The notes under the pieces are model-generated. The model had not been told where the DNA came from. It saw only the letters and a program-made list of their open reading frames with translations, and did no database searches. A stretch of 64,000 nucleotides of DNA from a bacterium (lineage in GTDB: Bacteria; Caldisericota; Caldisericia; Cryosericales; Cryosericaceae). The stretch is taken from the NCBI GenBank assembly GCA_021373025.1, contig JAJFTL010000037.1, forward strand, positions 1-64,000. Reading direction: 5' to 3'. Position numbers and translations under genes: made by a program. Position 1 is the first letter of the stretch. Every line of letters starts with the position of its first letter. Shown here one piece after another: positions 1 to 8,538 of the stretch.

Positions 1-30
1 TCGCGGGTCCGAATCCCGTCTTCCGCTCCA
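1..30 (+). tRNA. 3' end of a tRNA, probably tRNA-Gly
   Basis: The window opens inside a tRNA. A T-arm (GGGTCCGAATCCC) is followed by a 3' acceptor strand CTTCCGC, discriminator T and an encoded CCA ending at base 30. The acceptor strand would pair with GCGGAAG, the usual 5' end of bacterial tRNA-Gly, but the anticodon lies outside the window, so the identity is inferred. It sits 35 bases upstream of tRNA-Thr and is probably co-transcribed with it. Confidence 0.7.
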
Positions 31-65
31 TTTTTGTTGTGTTCTGGCCACTCAGGTAGTTGTTG

Positions 66-141
66 GCCGGCGTAGCTCAGTTGGTAGAGCAGCTGATCCG
101 TAATCAGCAGGTCGTCTGTTCAAATCAGATCGCCGGCTCCA
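66..141 (+). tRNA. tRNA-Thr (anticodon CGT)
   Basis: A full cloverleaf can be drawn. The acceptor GCCGGCG pairs with CGCCGGC at 131-137. The D-arm starts GCTCAGTTGG. The anticodon stem GCTGA/TCAGC encloses the loop TCCGTAA, so the anticodon is CGT and reads ACG (Thr). The T-arm is GTCTG-TTCAAAT-CAGAT, and CCA is encoded at 139-141. An open frame running through this tRNA is an artefact. Confidence 0.96.
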
Positions 142-189
142 CTGTTTGCTTTTGCTCGCACTGCGCGATACCTAACAGGGAGGGGTCTT

Positions 190-2223
190 GTGACAACTGG
201 TGCATTGCAGGCAGGTGTTTCCTATCCGCTCATCCTGGTTCCCGGTCTTGCACTCGTCGGCTTGGTATTTGTTGCCTTTCTTGCGCAGTCGATTATTCGG
301 CATCCCCTTGACAATGATGCCATTCTTCAGATCACCCTCACCATCCATCGTGGAGCGACGACCTTTCTTGCTCGCGAATATGCCATTCTCTTTCCAATCC
401 TGGTCATCGTTGGCATCCTTTTCGCTCTGGGCAATGGGCTCGTGGCTGGATGTTCTTTTCTTGCCGGTGCTGGTTTCTCAGTCCTGTCTGGCTATATCGG
501 CATGCAGATTGCAACGATTGCGAACGGGCGTACGACTCTCGAGGCAAGACACTCACTTGGCGCAGCGCTCAACATGGCGTTTTCCGGTGGATCAGTCATG
601 GGCATTGTCGTTACCAGCCTTGGCGTTCTAGGCTCGTTCCTGTCCGTCTTTGCCACTCTAGCAGTTCTGCACAGCCCGGAGAAAGCTCTTGTCGCAGCAA
701 CAGGATACTCCATGGGAGCCTCCCTCGTTGCGTTGTTCGCTCGCGTTGGGGGCGGGATCTATACCAAGGCGGCAGACGTCGGAGCAGACCTTGTTGGCAA
801 AGTGGAAGCAGGCATTCCCGAGGACGATCCCCGAAATCCTGCATCTATTGCAGACAATGTTGGCGACAACGTAGGAGATGTCGCCGGGATGGGTGCCGAC
901 CTGTATGAATCCTATGTCGGGGCTGTCCTGGCCGCTGACATCCTGGGCTACTGGTGGGCGCGCCAGGGGGGGATGGCTGATGTCCTGAGCCCCATTCGCT
1001 TTGTCTATTACGTGGCTGCGCTGGGTCTCGGATTGTCCCTCTTGGCAGTGCTTATGGTGAAGCTGCTGTCCAGGAGTGATCGTTTCTCTCCGCAGTCTCT
1101 CTTGAGGTATGGATCCATCGGCGCTTCGGTTGGCCTCGTCGTTCTCTCGTTCCCCCTTTCCCTGGGGACCTCTGGGAATGTGCGAGCCGCTGTGGCTGTT
1201 GCTGTCGGGGTTGTTTCGGGGGTAGTCATCGGGCTTGCCTCGGAGTACTTTACGTCTTCCCGTCCTGTTTCCGAGATTGCTCTCGCATCGAAAAGTGGTG
1301 CTGCAACAAACATTCTCAGCGGTATGTCAGCTGGTATGCGCAGTGTCATCATTCCCGTCTTCGTGATTGCTGCGGCGCTACTGGGTGCCTATGCTAGCCT
1401 TGGGATGTATGGCATCGCGCTGGCTGGTGTCGGCATGCTGGGAACATTAGGCATATCGCTCTCGGTTGATGCCTATGGGCCTATTGCTGACAATGCGGGA
1501 GGCATAGCAGAACTGACCGGTCAAGCGGACATCGTCCGGGAGCGCACGGACCAGCTGGATTCCCTGGGCAACACAACAGCAGCTATGGGTAAAGGGTTTG
1601 CGGTTGGCTCCGCTGCGCTGACGTCTCTGGCGCTCTTCAGCAGCTTCGCACAAGCAGTCAACCTTCCGATACTCAACATGCTGGATCCCAGCGTCGTTGC
1701 AGGAATCTTTGTGGGAGCTGCTCTGCCCTACTGGTTCTCATCTCTGCTTATTGAGGCCGTTGACTCCACCGCCATGCTCATGGTAGCAGAGGTGCGGAGA
1801 CAGTTCCGCGAGATCCCTGGTCTCCTTCAGGGACTTGCTCCCTCCGACCCCAACGCCTGCATTGCCATCAGTACGCGAGGCGCCCTGAAATACATGGTTC
1901 CACCGGCGCTGATCGGTATTGCAGCTCCTTTTGCGACGTATTTCCTCCTCGGAAAAGGAGCCGTCGGTGGTCTGCTGCTTGGAGCGACGGTGAGCGGTAC
2001 ATTGCTCGGTCTTTACATGGCAAATGCGGGCGGAGCTTGGGACAACGCAAAGAAACTGATTGAGAAGTCTCTTGGGGGTAAGGGCAGTCCGGAGCACCAA
2101 GCCAGCGTCGTGGGCGATACTGTTGGCGATCCGCTGAAGGACACGGCGGGACCTTCACTGAATATCCTGATCAAGCTCATTTCGGTGGTTTCGCTTAGTT
2201 TCCTTCCACTGTTCATGAAATAG
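190..2223 (+). CDS. hppA: Membrane-bound ion-pumping pyrophosphatase, K+-dependent type
   Basis: This 677-residue, strongly hydrophobic protein (about 16 membrane segments expected for the family) couples PPi hydrolysis to H+ and/or Na+ export across the cytoplasmic membrane. The substrate-binding signature is present at about residues 187-245, including [20 protein letters not shown] and [16 protein letters not shown]. The C-terminal block [17 protein letters not shown] near residue 645 is also intact. At about residue 460 the sequence is [11 protein letters not shown]. Alanine at this position, in place of the lysine of GNTTKA, marks the K+-dependent subfamily, many of which pump Na+. The GTG start at 190 follows a strong AGGGAGGGG ribosome site. 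It lies 48 bases after tRNA-Thr with no obvious promoter of its own. Confidence 0.96.
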   Translation: MTTGALQAGVSYPLILVPGLALVGLVFVAFLAQSIIRHPLDNDAILQITLTIHRGATTFLAREYAILFPILVIVGILFALGNGLVAGCSFLAGAGFSVLSGYIGMQIATIANGRTTLEARHSLGAALNMAFSGGSVMGIVVTSLGVLGSFLSVFATLAVLHSPEKALVAATGYSMGASLVALFARVGGGIYTKAADVGADLVGKVEAGIPEDDPRNPASIADNVGDNVGDVAGMGADLYESYVGAVLAADILGYWWARQGGMADVLSPIRFVYYVAALGLGLSLLAVLMVKLLSRSDRFSPQSLLRYGSIGASVGLVVLSFPLSLGTSGNVRAAVAVAVGVVSGVVIGLASEYFTSSRPVSEIALASKSGAATNILSGMSAGMRSVIIPVFVIAAALLGAYASLGMYGIALAGVGMLGTLGISLSVDAYGPIADNAGGIAELTGQADIVRERTDQLDSLGNTTAAMGKGFAVGSAALTSLALFSSFAQAVNLPILNMLDPSVVAGIFVGAALPYWFSSLLIEAVDSTAMLMVAEVRRQFREIPGLLQGLAPSDPNACIAISTRGALKYMVPPALIGIAAPFATYFLLGKGAVGGLLLGATVSGTLLGLYMANAGGAWDNAKKLIEKSLGGKGSPEHQASVVGDTVGDPLKDTAGPSLNILIKLISVVSLSFLPLFMK

Positions 2224-2347
2224 GCGGTCCCTGCTCACCAATCGGTGCTGATTTCTTCAGCATTCACGTCTTGCCGCAGGGTCCCGACTGTGTATTCTGT
2301 AATGTTAGTGCTTGAAAATCTGCACTCTGGGTTAAAGGAACGTGACC

Positions 2348-3340
2348 ATGAAAGCTAAAACGATTATAGCTGAAGAGCCGCATAAATCTCACGGAATTCG
2401 CAGGACCGTTCTGATTGCCGTTGTTTCCATACTTGTTATTGCCGTCGGCATTGCTGGATACAGCGTGATCGCTCTCTATCGCTCGCTGCGATCAATCAAC
2501 CCAAGTTCTGGAAGCACGAGGTCGGTTCTCAATTTGAACGAACGCATCAACATTCTCGTGGTCGGAGTAGACTCACGGGCTGCGACAGATCCCGGACGTG
2601 CCGACAGTATCATGCTGATTGGTCTGGATCCGGTCGCCGGAACAATGACGGCAATTTCGATTCCTCGCGATACGCGCGTAAGTGTCCCCGGACATGGCTA
2701 TGACAAGATCAATGCAACGTCGAACCCCGACTACTACTCCGATGGTGGAATGTCGCTTCTCGAAAAGAGCATTGAGTCTATCATTCCGGGTATCACGATC
2801 AACTATTACGTGAAGACTGATTTTGCAGGGTTCGAGAAAGTCATTGATGCTCTTGGAGGAGTCACAATCAACGTCGAGAAGAGAATGTACTACAAGTCTT
2901 CAGATACGCTTATTGACCTTAAGCCTGGTATTCAGCACATGGATGGAAAGACGGCCCTGGACTATGCCAGATTCCGGCATGATGCCGTCGGGGACTTTGG
3001 GTCATGGGACGGACAGGAATATGGCCGTGTCGTTCGACAAAAGGAACTCCTGAAGGCTATCGTGGCCCAAACAACCTCCATTCGGAACGTCTGGAGGCTT
3101 CCACCTGTGATTCAAGCCGTGGAGAAAGCCGTTGTGACAGATTTGCTTCCGAACGACATGCTGCGCATAGCCCTCACATTCAAAAACACGACGGACAAGG
3201 AAGTGACCACGGTCCCGTTTCCGGGGGCTCCTGGGTACGTCGACGGGGTATCGTTTGTCATACCAGACCTTGCTGCTCTGCAGTCAAAGGTCGCCCCGTT
3301 GTTCAGCCAGACACTTCCTGCCAGCGAGAATGAACCCTGA
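2348..3340 (+). CDS. LytR-CpsA-Psr (LCP) family cell-wall polymer ligase
   Basis: This 330-residue protein has a short cytoplasmic N-terminus, one membrane segment at about residues 20-42 and an extracellular LCP domain. Enzymes of this family move undecaprenyl-pyrophosphate-linked polymers onto peptidoglycan. Visible LCP motifs are NILVVGVDSR, ADSIMLIGLDP, ISIPRDTRV, DALGGVTINV and LDYARFRHD, with the conserved Arg and Asp residues that hold the lipid pyrophosphate and Mg2+. I chose ATG 2348 because AAAGGA at 2334-2339 is 8 bases away; an in-frame GTG at 2342 would be only 2 bases from it. It heads the polysaccharide cluster, so its likely substrate is the polymer made by the following genes. 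Confidence 0.92.
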   Translation: MKAKTIIAEEPHKSHGIRRTVLIAVVSILVIAVGIAGYSVIALYRSLRSINPSSGSTRSVLNLNERINILVVGVDSRAATDPGRADSIMLIGLDPVAGTMTAISIPRDTRVSVPGHGYDKINATSNPDYYSDGGMSLLEKSIESIIPGITINYYVKTDFAGFEKVIDALGGVTINVEKRMYYKSSDTLIDLKPGIQHMDGKTALDYARFRHDAVGDFGSWDGQEYGRVVRQKELLKAIVAQTTSIRNVWRLPPVIQAVEKAVVTDLLPNDMLRIALTFKNTTDKEVTTVPFPGAPGYVDGVSFVIPDLAALQSKVAPLFSQTLPASENEP

Positions 3341-3439
3341 GGGCGTGGACGAAGCGGCAGTTGACCTCGTTGTGACATGAAAGGGCTGGCGGCCTCTATG
3401 GAACTTGCTGTTCGGACGTGACGTCACTGGCTGGTTATC

Positions 3440-4366
3440 GTGAACATTGTTGCCGTCGTCATTACTCTCAACCGGCCTGAATCTGCTTCTCGCTGCCTTG
3501 CGTCAGTTTTTGCAGGTTCGCTCCGTCCCAACCGGGTCATTGTTGTCGATAATGGCTCCGCAGTCCCATACACTTCTCCACCTGAATACCAGCAGGATGT
3601 GGAGGTGGTTCGGCTGGAGCATAATACCGGTCCCGCAGGAGGAGCGGCGGCTGGCCAGCAGAAGGCTCTGGATATAGGAGCTGACTGGGTATGGATGCTC
3701 GATGACGACGCTGTTGTTGAGCCAGATGCGCTCGTGACACTTTTAGAGAGGACTCTCACTGAGCACACCCGATCATACTACCGCTCCGTCTGCTACAATA
3801 TGTCGCAACCAGAACTGCCATTCTTCAACTCGTTCACATACAACCGGCACACCGGAATCCTCAGGCCAGTTCCTCGCGAGCGTTACCTCGAGTCTGAGTT
3901 CACCTTTGACGCATGCTCGATGGCTGGTCTGTTCGTTCCCTGTACCCTGTTCGACGAAGTTGGCCTTTTTGATGCATCGCTGTTTGGATGGTACGACGAT
4001 ACAGAGTTCACTCTGAGAGCAACCTTACACCACTTTCAGGGATATGCCATCCCTGCGAGTCGCCTTCTCCATCCATCTGCCAACCGCAGGCACCTTCGCT
4101 TTCTGGGGAGATCGCTGGCTATTCTTGTTGAGGAGCCCGCGCGCCTCTACTACGGTACACGCAACAGTATTCTCGTGCAGCGACGCTTCCTTACACGCGG
4201 CCGATTCTTCGGTTTGTTTCTGCCTCTCTTCGCAGTCAGGCGTTTCATTTCAATCATCCTACTTTACAATAATCGTCGTGCCTTTCTCCGCTATTTTGCA
4301 AAGGGCATCCTGGATGGTCTCCATGGCCGAACAGGCGAAATCGTCAAAGGAGGTTCTCTGACATGA
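3440..4366 (+). CDS. Glycosyltransferase family 2 (GlfT2/rhamnosyltransferase-like)
   Basis: This 308-residue GT-A fold enzyme probably transfers a sugar from a nucleotide donor to a lipid-linked glycan at the cytoplasmic face. The start is typical (MNIVAVVITLNRPESASRCL). The nucleotide-binding region reads NTGPAGGAAAGQQKALDIGA, and the metal-binding motif WMLDDDA lies near residue 88. Further on, CSMAGLFVPC and LFGWYDDTEF match the acceptor and catalytic region of GlfT2/RfbF-like enzymes. A hydrophobic C-terminal stretch may touch the membrane. Start is GTG with a weak ribosome site. Its stop overlaps the next ATG (ATGA). Donor and acceptor cannot be read from sequence. Confidence 0.88.
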   Translation: MNIVAVVITLNRPESASRCLASVFAGSLRPNRVIVVDNGSAVPYTSPPEYQQDVEVVRLEHNTGPAGGAAAGQQKALDIGADWVWMLDDDAVVEPDALVTLLERTLTEHTRSYYRSVCYNMSQPELPFFNSFTYNRHTGILRPVPRERYLESEFTFDACSMAGLFVPCTLFDEVGLFDASLFGWYDDTEFTLRATLHHFQGYAIPASRLLHPSANRRHLRFLGRSLAILVEEPARLYYGTRNSILVQRRFLTRGRFFGLFLPLFAVRRFISIILLYNNRRAFLRYFAKGILDGLHGRTGEIVKGGSLT

Positions 4367-4821
4367 GGAACAAATGGGTTATCGGTGCCGTTCTTGCACT
4401 GCTTATCGTAGCTGGCGTTGCTGTAGCATACAAGCTGACTCGTCCGTCTCAAGGTGCCAAGGAACTGAGCGGAAAGCGTATTGAAGCAACATTCCTCGCC
4501 TATGAGATTCAGCCAGCAACAGCCGACCAGATCAAGGAAGGCTCGACCATCTACGATCAGACGGGCAAGGCATGCTTTACCATCACCAAGGTGACCGTAA
4601 CACCAGCTCAGGAGGTCGGGCTGGACAGCACCGGGGTTCTCCACGCTACCACGCACCCTATTCTCAAGGATGTGGTCATCACCGCTGACTCCATTGGCCC
4701 AAAGGTCGCCTGGGCATACATGTTTGGTACTGACAAGATTCTTGCAGGAGCAAACGTTGCTATTTATGGAGACTTGTGGAAGGTCTGGACTCGTGTGCTG
4801 ACGGTGCACGATCTCCCATAG
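4363..4821 (+). CDS. Small membrane-anchored protein of the polysaccharide cluster (DUF4330-like)
   Basis: The 152-residue product has one N-terminal membrane segment (about residues 5-24) followed by a roughly 125-residue soluble domain rich in beta-strand-forming residues, presumably outside the membrane. I do not recognise a catalytic motif. The pattern of a leading transmembrane helix plus a small beta-rich domain ending DLWKVWTRVLTV recalls DUF4330 proteins, which also occur in capsule and exopolysaccharide loci, but this is a weak match made by eye. It is coupled to the GT2 gene upstream (4-base overlap) and lies 7 bases from the next gene, so an accessory role in polymer assembly or export is plausible. 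Confidence 0.75.
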   Translation: MRNKWVIGAVLALLIVAGVAVAYKLTRPSQGAKELSGKRIEATFLAYEIQPATADQIKEGSTIYDQTGKACFTITKVTVTPAQEVGLDSTGVLHATTHPILKDVVITADSIGPKVAWAYMFGTDKILAGANVAIYGDLWKVWTRVLTVHDLP

Positions 4822-4828
4822 GCGCAGG

Positions 4829-6052
4829 ATGAATGTTGACTCCACGAGGAGGCGGATGGCAGGACACGTATTTCTCCTGCTGGTTGCCTACTATCCTCTT
4901 CTGAATTGGGCTATCCGCAAGTCGCATATGCCTTTAGCGAACCTCTGGGAGGAGATCATGCTCCTGCTTTTTCTGGCGTTTGCCCTTGCTACGAGCTGGA
5001 GAAAAGTGGGACGTCTTCTCGGGTCGCCTGTCGTGCTTGCAGGCCTGCTCTTCCTGTCGGTCACGCTCTTGAGTTATGCTGCGAACACCTACTATCTCGG
5101 TGCCTACGTTCAAGAAGCTCGATTGGCATTCGAGCCATTCATGGCGTTTGTTATCCTCTGGCTCCTTGTCGATGAGGACGCTGTTGGCTTGTTTCGAAGC
5201 ATCATTCCTCACCTTGTAGCGAGTGCCAGTGTCGTTGCACTTATCGGCGTCTATCAATACGTGCGCAAAGTCCCGATCCCTGCACAATGGCTGGACAAGG
5301 ACACAGAGAGCGCTGTTATCAGCACACGTGCGTTCTCGCTGTTCGGTAGCCCGAATGTCCTGGCAGGGTACCTCGAGATGATTATCCCTCTGGCCGTATA
5401 TCTTGTTATCGCGCGTAGCAAGTGGTACGAACGAGTGGTTGCTTCAGGATGTGTCCTTGTTATGGCTGGCGGATTTCTCTTCACGCTGACGCGCGCTTCA
5501 TGGCTTTCGGCGGGTGGATCCTTCTTCGTAGGCTTGCTGATCCTCAACCCAGGATTGGCCGCGGTGTTCGCTGCTGCAGGCGCAGGGATCCTCGTTGCCG
5601 TACCAACCTTCCGGGTGCGCATGACGACGCTGCTGAGCTCATCCTATATCGACAAGAGCAACAACCTTGGGCGTCTCTTCCGATGGAGACAGGCCTTCCT
5701 CAACCTCTTTGACCATCCTCTGCTTGGAAGTGGCCTGGGAACCTTTGGGGGATCTGCTGGTCAGAAGTACGGCTATTTCACCGGCATCTCCATGGATTCG
5801 GTCTGGATTCGCGTGCTTGCAGAGACGGGCATGTTGGGGTTCATCACCTATGTTGCCTGGATGGCTAGTTCGTTTGCTGGCGTTGCCACACGATTCTTTC
5901 GCTCGGGGGACAGACTGTGGCTATTTGCATCCATTGGCCTACTGGCACTGTTGGTCAACTTGTTCACGGACAACCTCCTGGACTCGTGGGGAATAGCGCT
6001 CGTCATGTGGAGCGTGTTTGCTCTGGCCGCCATCCCCGAGGCCGGAGAATGA
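4829..6052 (+). CDS. O-antigen ligase / polymerase-like membrane protein (Wzy_C family)
   Basis: This 407-residue polytopic protein has about 10-12 hydrophobic segments. The family signature is visible: a periplasmic-side loop with FTLTRASWLSAGG (about residue 215), then RLFRWRQAFLNLFDHPLLGS and GLGTFGG (about residues 280-305), with conserved Arg and His-Pro. Such proteins polymerise or ligate lipid-linked oligosaccharides on the outer face of the cytoplasmic membrane. With an LCP protein upstream doing transfer to the wall, polymerase is the more likely role here. Its stop overlaps the ATG of the next gene (ATGA at 6049-6052). Confidence 0.88.
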   Translation: MNVDSTRRRMAGHVFLLLVAYYPLLNWAIRKSHMPLANLWEEIMLLLFLAFALATSWRKVGRLLGSPVVLAGLLFLSVTLLSYAANTYYLGAYVQEARLAFEPFMAFVILWLLVDEDAVGLFRSIIPHLVASASVVALIGVYQYVRKVPIPAQWLDKDTESAVISTRAFSLFGSPNVLAGYLEMIIPLAVYLVIARSKWYERVVASGCVLVMAGGFLFTLTRASWLSAGGSFFVGLLILNPGLAAVFAAAGAGILVAVPTFRVRMTTLLSSSYIDKSNNLGRLFRWRQAFLNLFDHPLLGSGLGTFGGSAGQKYGYFTGISMDSVWIRVLAETGMLGFITYVAWMASSFAGVATRFFRSGDRLWLFASIGLLALLVNLFTDNLLDSWGIALVMWSVFALAAIPEAGE

Positions 6053-7194
6053 GGGCTCTTGTCTTCAGTACAAACAACTATCGCTCCTTTCCCAGCCGTA
6101 AGCAGCGCTTTGCTCACCATCTGATGAAGCGGGGCTATGATGTCCTGTACGTCGAAGCTCCCGTGACGCTTCTGGCAGCAGCGCATCCAGGAATGTGGAG
6201 GAAGCTGAATGCCTGGCGGTCCGGCATCCATCGGCAGGATGATGGAATGTCTACGGCGTCCCCCACGCCATGGCTGCCATACTTTAAAAGGCACGAGGCT
6301 ATCGCCGACCATGATGCACTGACCTACTACAAGTGGCTTCAACACTTGCCAGGCGACTGGACTCGAGACATCGACCTGGTCTTGACGTACCTCCCCTTCA
6401 TTCCCCGGACGCTGGAACTTATTGGCGGACCTGTCATCTACGACTGTGTCGACGATCACAGCGCGTACCCGGGCCTCATCGACAAGAGCACCGTCGATCG
6501 CCTGGAACGCCGTTCGGCGAAGCTGGCCTCTGCTATCATTGCGACCAACGAGACAATCGCAGCCAAGTTTGCAGCTGACGTTGATAAGCTGAGTTTGATT
6601 CAAAATGGCGTTGACCACGACGTATTTGCAGCGCCCGCACTGGCATGGCTTGCAACGCTGGACGTGCTCCCACAGCAGCACAAGCTTCTTTATGTGGGTG
6701 CAATGCGAGAGTGGTTCGATGTTCAGACCATGTTGTCGATCGCCACAGCCTTTCCAGAATATGAGATCGACTGTTTTGGGGAAGCAATTCCCAGTGTACG
6801 CACCGAACTGTCGACTCACAGGAACATTATCCTCAAAGGAACATGGCCACAGTCTTCGATAGCCCAAGTGGCCCCGCAATACGACCTCGCGCTGATTCCA
6901 TTTCGTGAATCACCACTGACGTCTGGGGTTGACCCACTGAAGTTCTATGAATATGTCTCTGCAGGCCTGCCCGTGGTGTCGTCAAAGATCAACGCACTTG
7001 GCGAATTCGATGAAACGATGGTTCGAGTTGCGGCATCTGGTGATGAGTTTCTGACAGCCATTCAAGAAACTATCGCCACGGACTCACTTCGCCTGCGCCA
7101 TCACCGCATACAAGTATCCCAACGCTTTGACTGGGCGTTTCGCATAAGCGAATTCGATCATGTGCTAGATGCGCTCACACACGTGTATTCATAA
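6049..7194 (+). CDS. Glycosyltransferase, GT4-like (GT-B fold)
   Basis: The 381-residue product starts MRALVFSTNNYRSFPSRKQR. I place the start at ATG 6049, which overlaps the preceding stop; an open frame extends further upstream but lies inside the previous gene. The C-terminal half has a family-1/4 donor-binding pattern: SLIQNGVDHDVF, LLYVGAMREWFDV, then SGVDPLKFYEYVSAGLPVVS with the conserved acidic residue and glycines that hold the nucleotide sugar. It probably adds a sugar during assembly of the wall polymer. The exact linkage is unknown. Confidence 0.9.
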   Translation: MRALVFSTNNYRSFPSRKQRFAHHLMKRGYDVLYVEAPVTLLAAAHPGMWRKLNAWRSGIHRQDDGMSTASPTPWLPYFKRHEAIADHDALTYYKWLQHLPGDWTRDIDLVLTYLPFIPRTLELIGGPVIYDCVDDHSAYPGLIDKSTVDRLERRSAKLASAIIATNETIAAKFAADVDKLSLIQNGVDHDVFAAPALAWLATLDVLPQQHKLLYVGAMREWFDVQTMLSIATAFPEYEIDCFGEAIPSVRTELSTHRNIILKGTWPQSSIAQVAPQYDLALIPFRESPLTSGVDPLKFYEYVSAGLPVVSSKINALGEFDETMVRVAASGDEFLTAIQETIATDSLRLRHHRIQVSQRFDWAFRISEFDHVLDALTHVYS

Positions 7195-7208
7195 TCCTGG
7201 AGGAAGAC

Positions 7209-8513
7209 ATGGAAAAAAAACTTGCGATCGTAGGCTTGGGCTATGTTGGCCTGCCCCTTGCCCTGACCTATGCTCTTGAGGGATTCCAGGTCGCGGGCGT
7301 AGACATCGACTCACGTCGTATCGCATCTATAGATGCTTGTGCGCTCGGGATGCGAGAAGATTTCGATGGCGTCCCGGTCAACGCTGTCCTCAAGCAATGC
7401 CTGTCCAACGGCAGTTTGAAGGTGACCAGCAGATTTGAAGACCTGCCTCGGGATGTCACGACCTTCATCATCACGGTGGGAATCCCTATTGACGAACACT
7501 GGTCTCTTGACTTGAGCATGTTGACTGGAGCGTGCGAGGAACTTGGTCGGGTGCTGAAGAAGGAAGACCTCGTTATTTGCAGGTCAACAGTGCCCGTTGG
7601 AACAACACGTGGGCTCGTCAAATCCACCCTCGAGCGCACTAGCGGTCTTGTTGCAGGCGTAGACTTTGATCTTGCGTACTCGTCTGAGCGGATCGCAGAG
7701 GGACACGCCTATGACGAGTTTCGTACTATGCCGCTCGTTGTTGGCGGTATCACGGCAAGAAGTCTGGACCGTGCCACTGAAGTTCTTGGTGCCGTGAACC
7801 GCGAGCCCGTTTTCAAGGCTTCTTCAATCGAACTCGTCGAAACCGCCAAGATGTTTGAAAATGCCCAGCGGGATGTAAACATAGCAATCGCAAATCAGCT
7901 GGCGCGCTTTGCAAATCGATTCGATATTCCAACGTGGGAGCTTCTTCAGGCGTGCAACACCCATCCGAGGGTCAAGATCCTCATGCCAGGCATTGGGGTT
8001 GGAGGGCACTGCATTCCCTTTGCATCTCCCTACCTTTTTGGTTCTCTTTCTGGCAAAGACGAGTGGAATGAGCTGCTCCCCACATTTGTCTCTGCTCGTG
8101 AAGCCAATAATGCTCAACCAGAGTATATTGCGGGACGTATCTCAAAGAGAATGGGTGGACTTGATGGAAAACACATTCTTTTCATAGGCATCGCCATGAA
8201 AGACTATTCGGACGATGTAAGCGTCAGCCCTGCTGTCAACCTGGCTAACGTCATCCTGAAGGCTGGGGCGGACGTGGCCGTTCTGGACGAGGTCGCTGAT
8301 ACGCCAACGTTCCTGCGCCGCGAGAGCGATTTGGAGCACGCGGTTTGCTGGGCAGACGGTGTTGTGCTTCCTATTCTGCAGAGCGGTGTCGACTATGAAC
8401 ACGTTAGACAGTTGGTCATGGACGCACATGGAAGGATTGTTCTCTATGATTTCCGAGGGGTTTACGAGCAGGATCAGGCTACGCTAGAACAGCCTTGGTA
8501 TGTGCGCCTGTGA
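7209..8513 (+). CDS. Nucleotide-sugar dehydrogenase (UDP-ManNAc / UDP-glucose 6-dehydrogenase family)
   Basis: The 434-residue NAD-dependent enzyme oxidises C6 of a UDP-hexose or UDP-HexNAc to the uronic acid in two steps. The N-terminal Rossmann motif is VGLGYVGLPLALTYALEG. STVPVGTT and SSERIAEGHAYDEF follow, then the dimerisation helix with ETAKMFENAQRDVNIA. The active-site Cys is in GIGVGGHCIP, the form typical of the WecC/UDP-ManNAc branch. A C-terminal UDP-binding domain follows. The good ribosome site TGGAGGA precedes ATG 7209. A UDP-GlcNAc 2-epimerase at 29.8 kb and WecG-type transferases next door make UDP-ManNAc to UDP-ManNAcA the most likely reaction. Confidence 0.92.
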   Translation: MEKKLAIVGLGYVGLPLALTYALEGFQVAGVDIDSRRIASIDACALGMREDFDGVPVNAVLKQCLSNGSLKVTSRFEDLPRDVTTFIITVGIPIDEHWSLDLSMLTGACEELGRVLKKEDLVICRSTVPVGTTRGLVKSTLERTSGLVAGVDFDLAYSSERIAEGHAYDEFRTMPLVVGGITARSLDRATEVLGAVNREPVFKASSIELVETAKMFENAQRDVNIAIANQLARFANRFDIPTWELLQACNTHPRVKILMPGIGVGGHCIPFASPYLFGSLSGKDEWNELLPTFVSAREANNAQPEYIAGRISKRMGGLDGKHILFIGIAMKDYSDDVSVSPAVNLANVILKAGADVAVLDEVADTPTFLRRESDLEHAVCWADGVVLPILQSGVDYEHVRQLVMDAHGRIVLYDFRGVYEQDQATLEQPWYVRL

Positions 8514-8538
8514 TTCGTTAGCACCCTAGCGAGAGACA

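Noticed and set aside
60-311. 83-codon frame across tRNA-Thr and the hppA start
   Set aside because: It runs through a certain tRNA and overlaps hppA in another frame; no separate ribosome site.
5848-6879. 343-codon frame on the minus strand opposite the GT4 gene
   Set aside because: It is antisense to a clear glycosyltransferase, its product resembles no family and it has no ribosome site; it reflects codon bias of the real gene.
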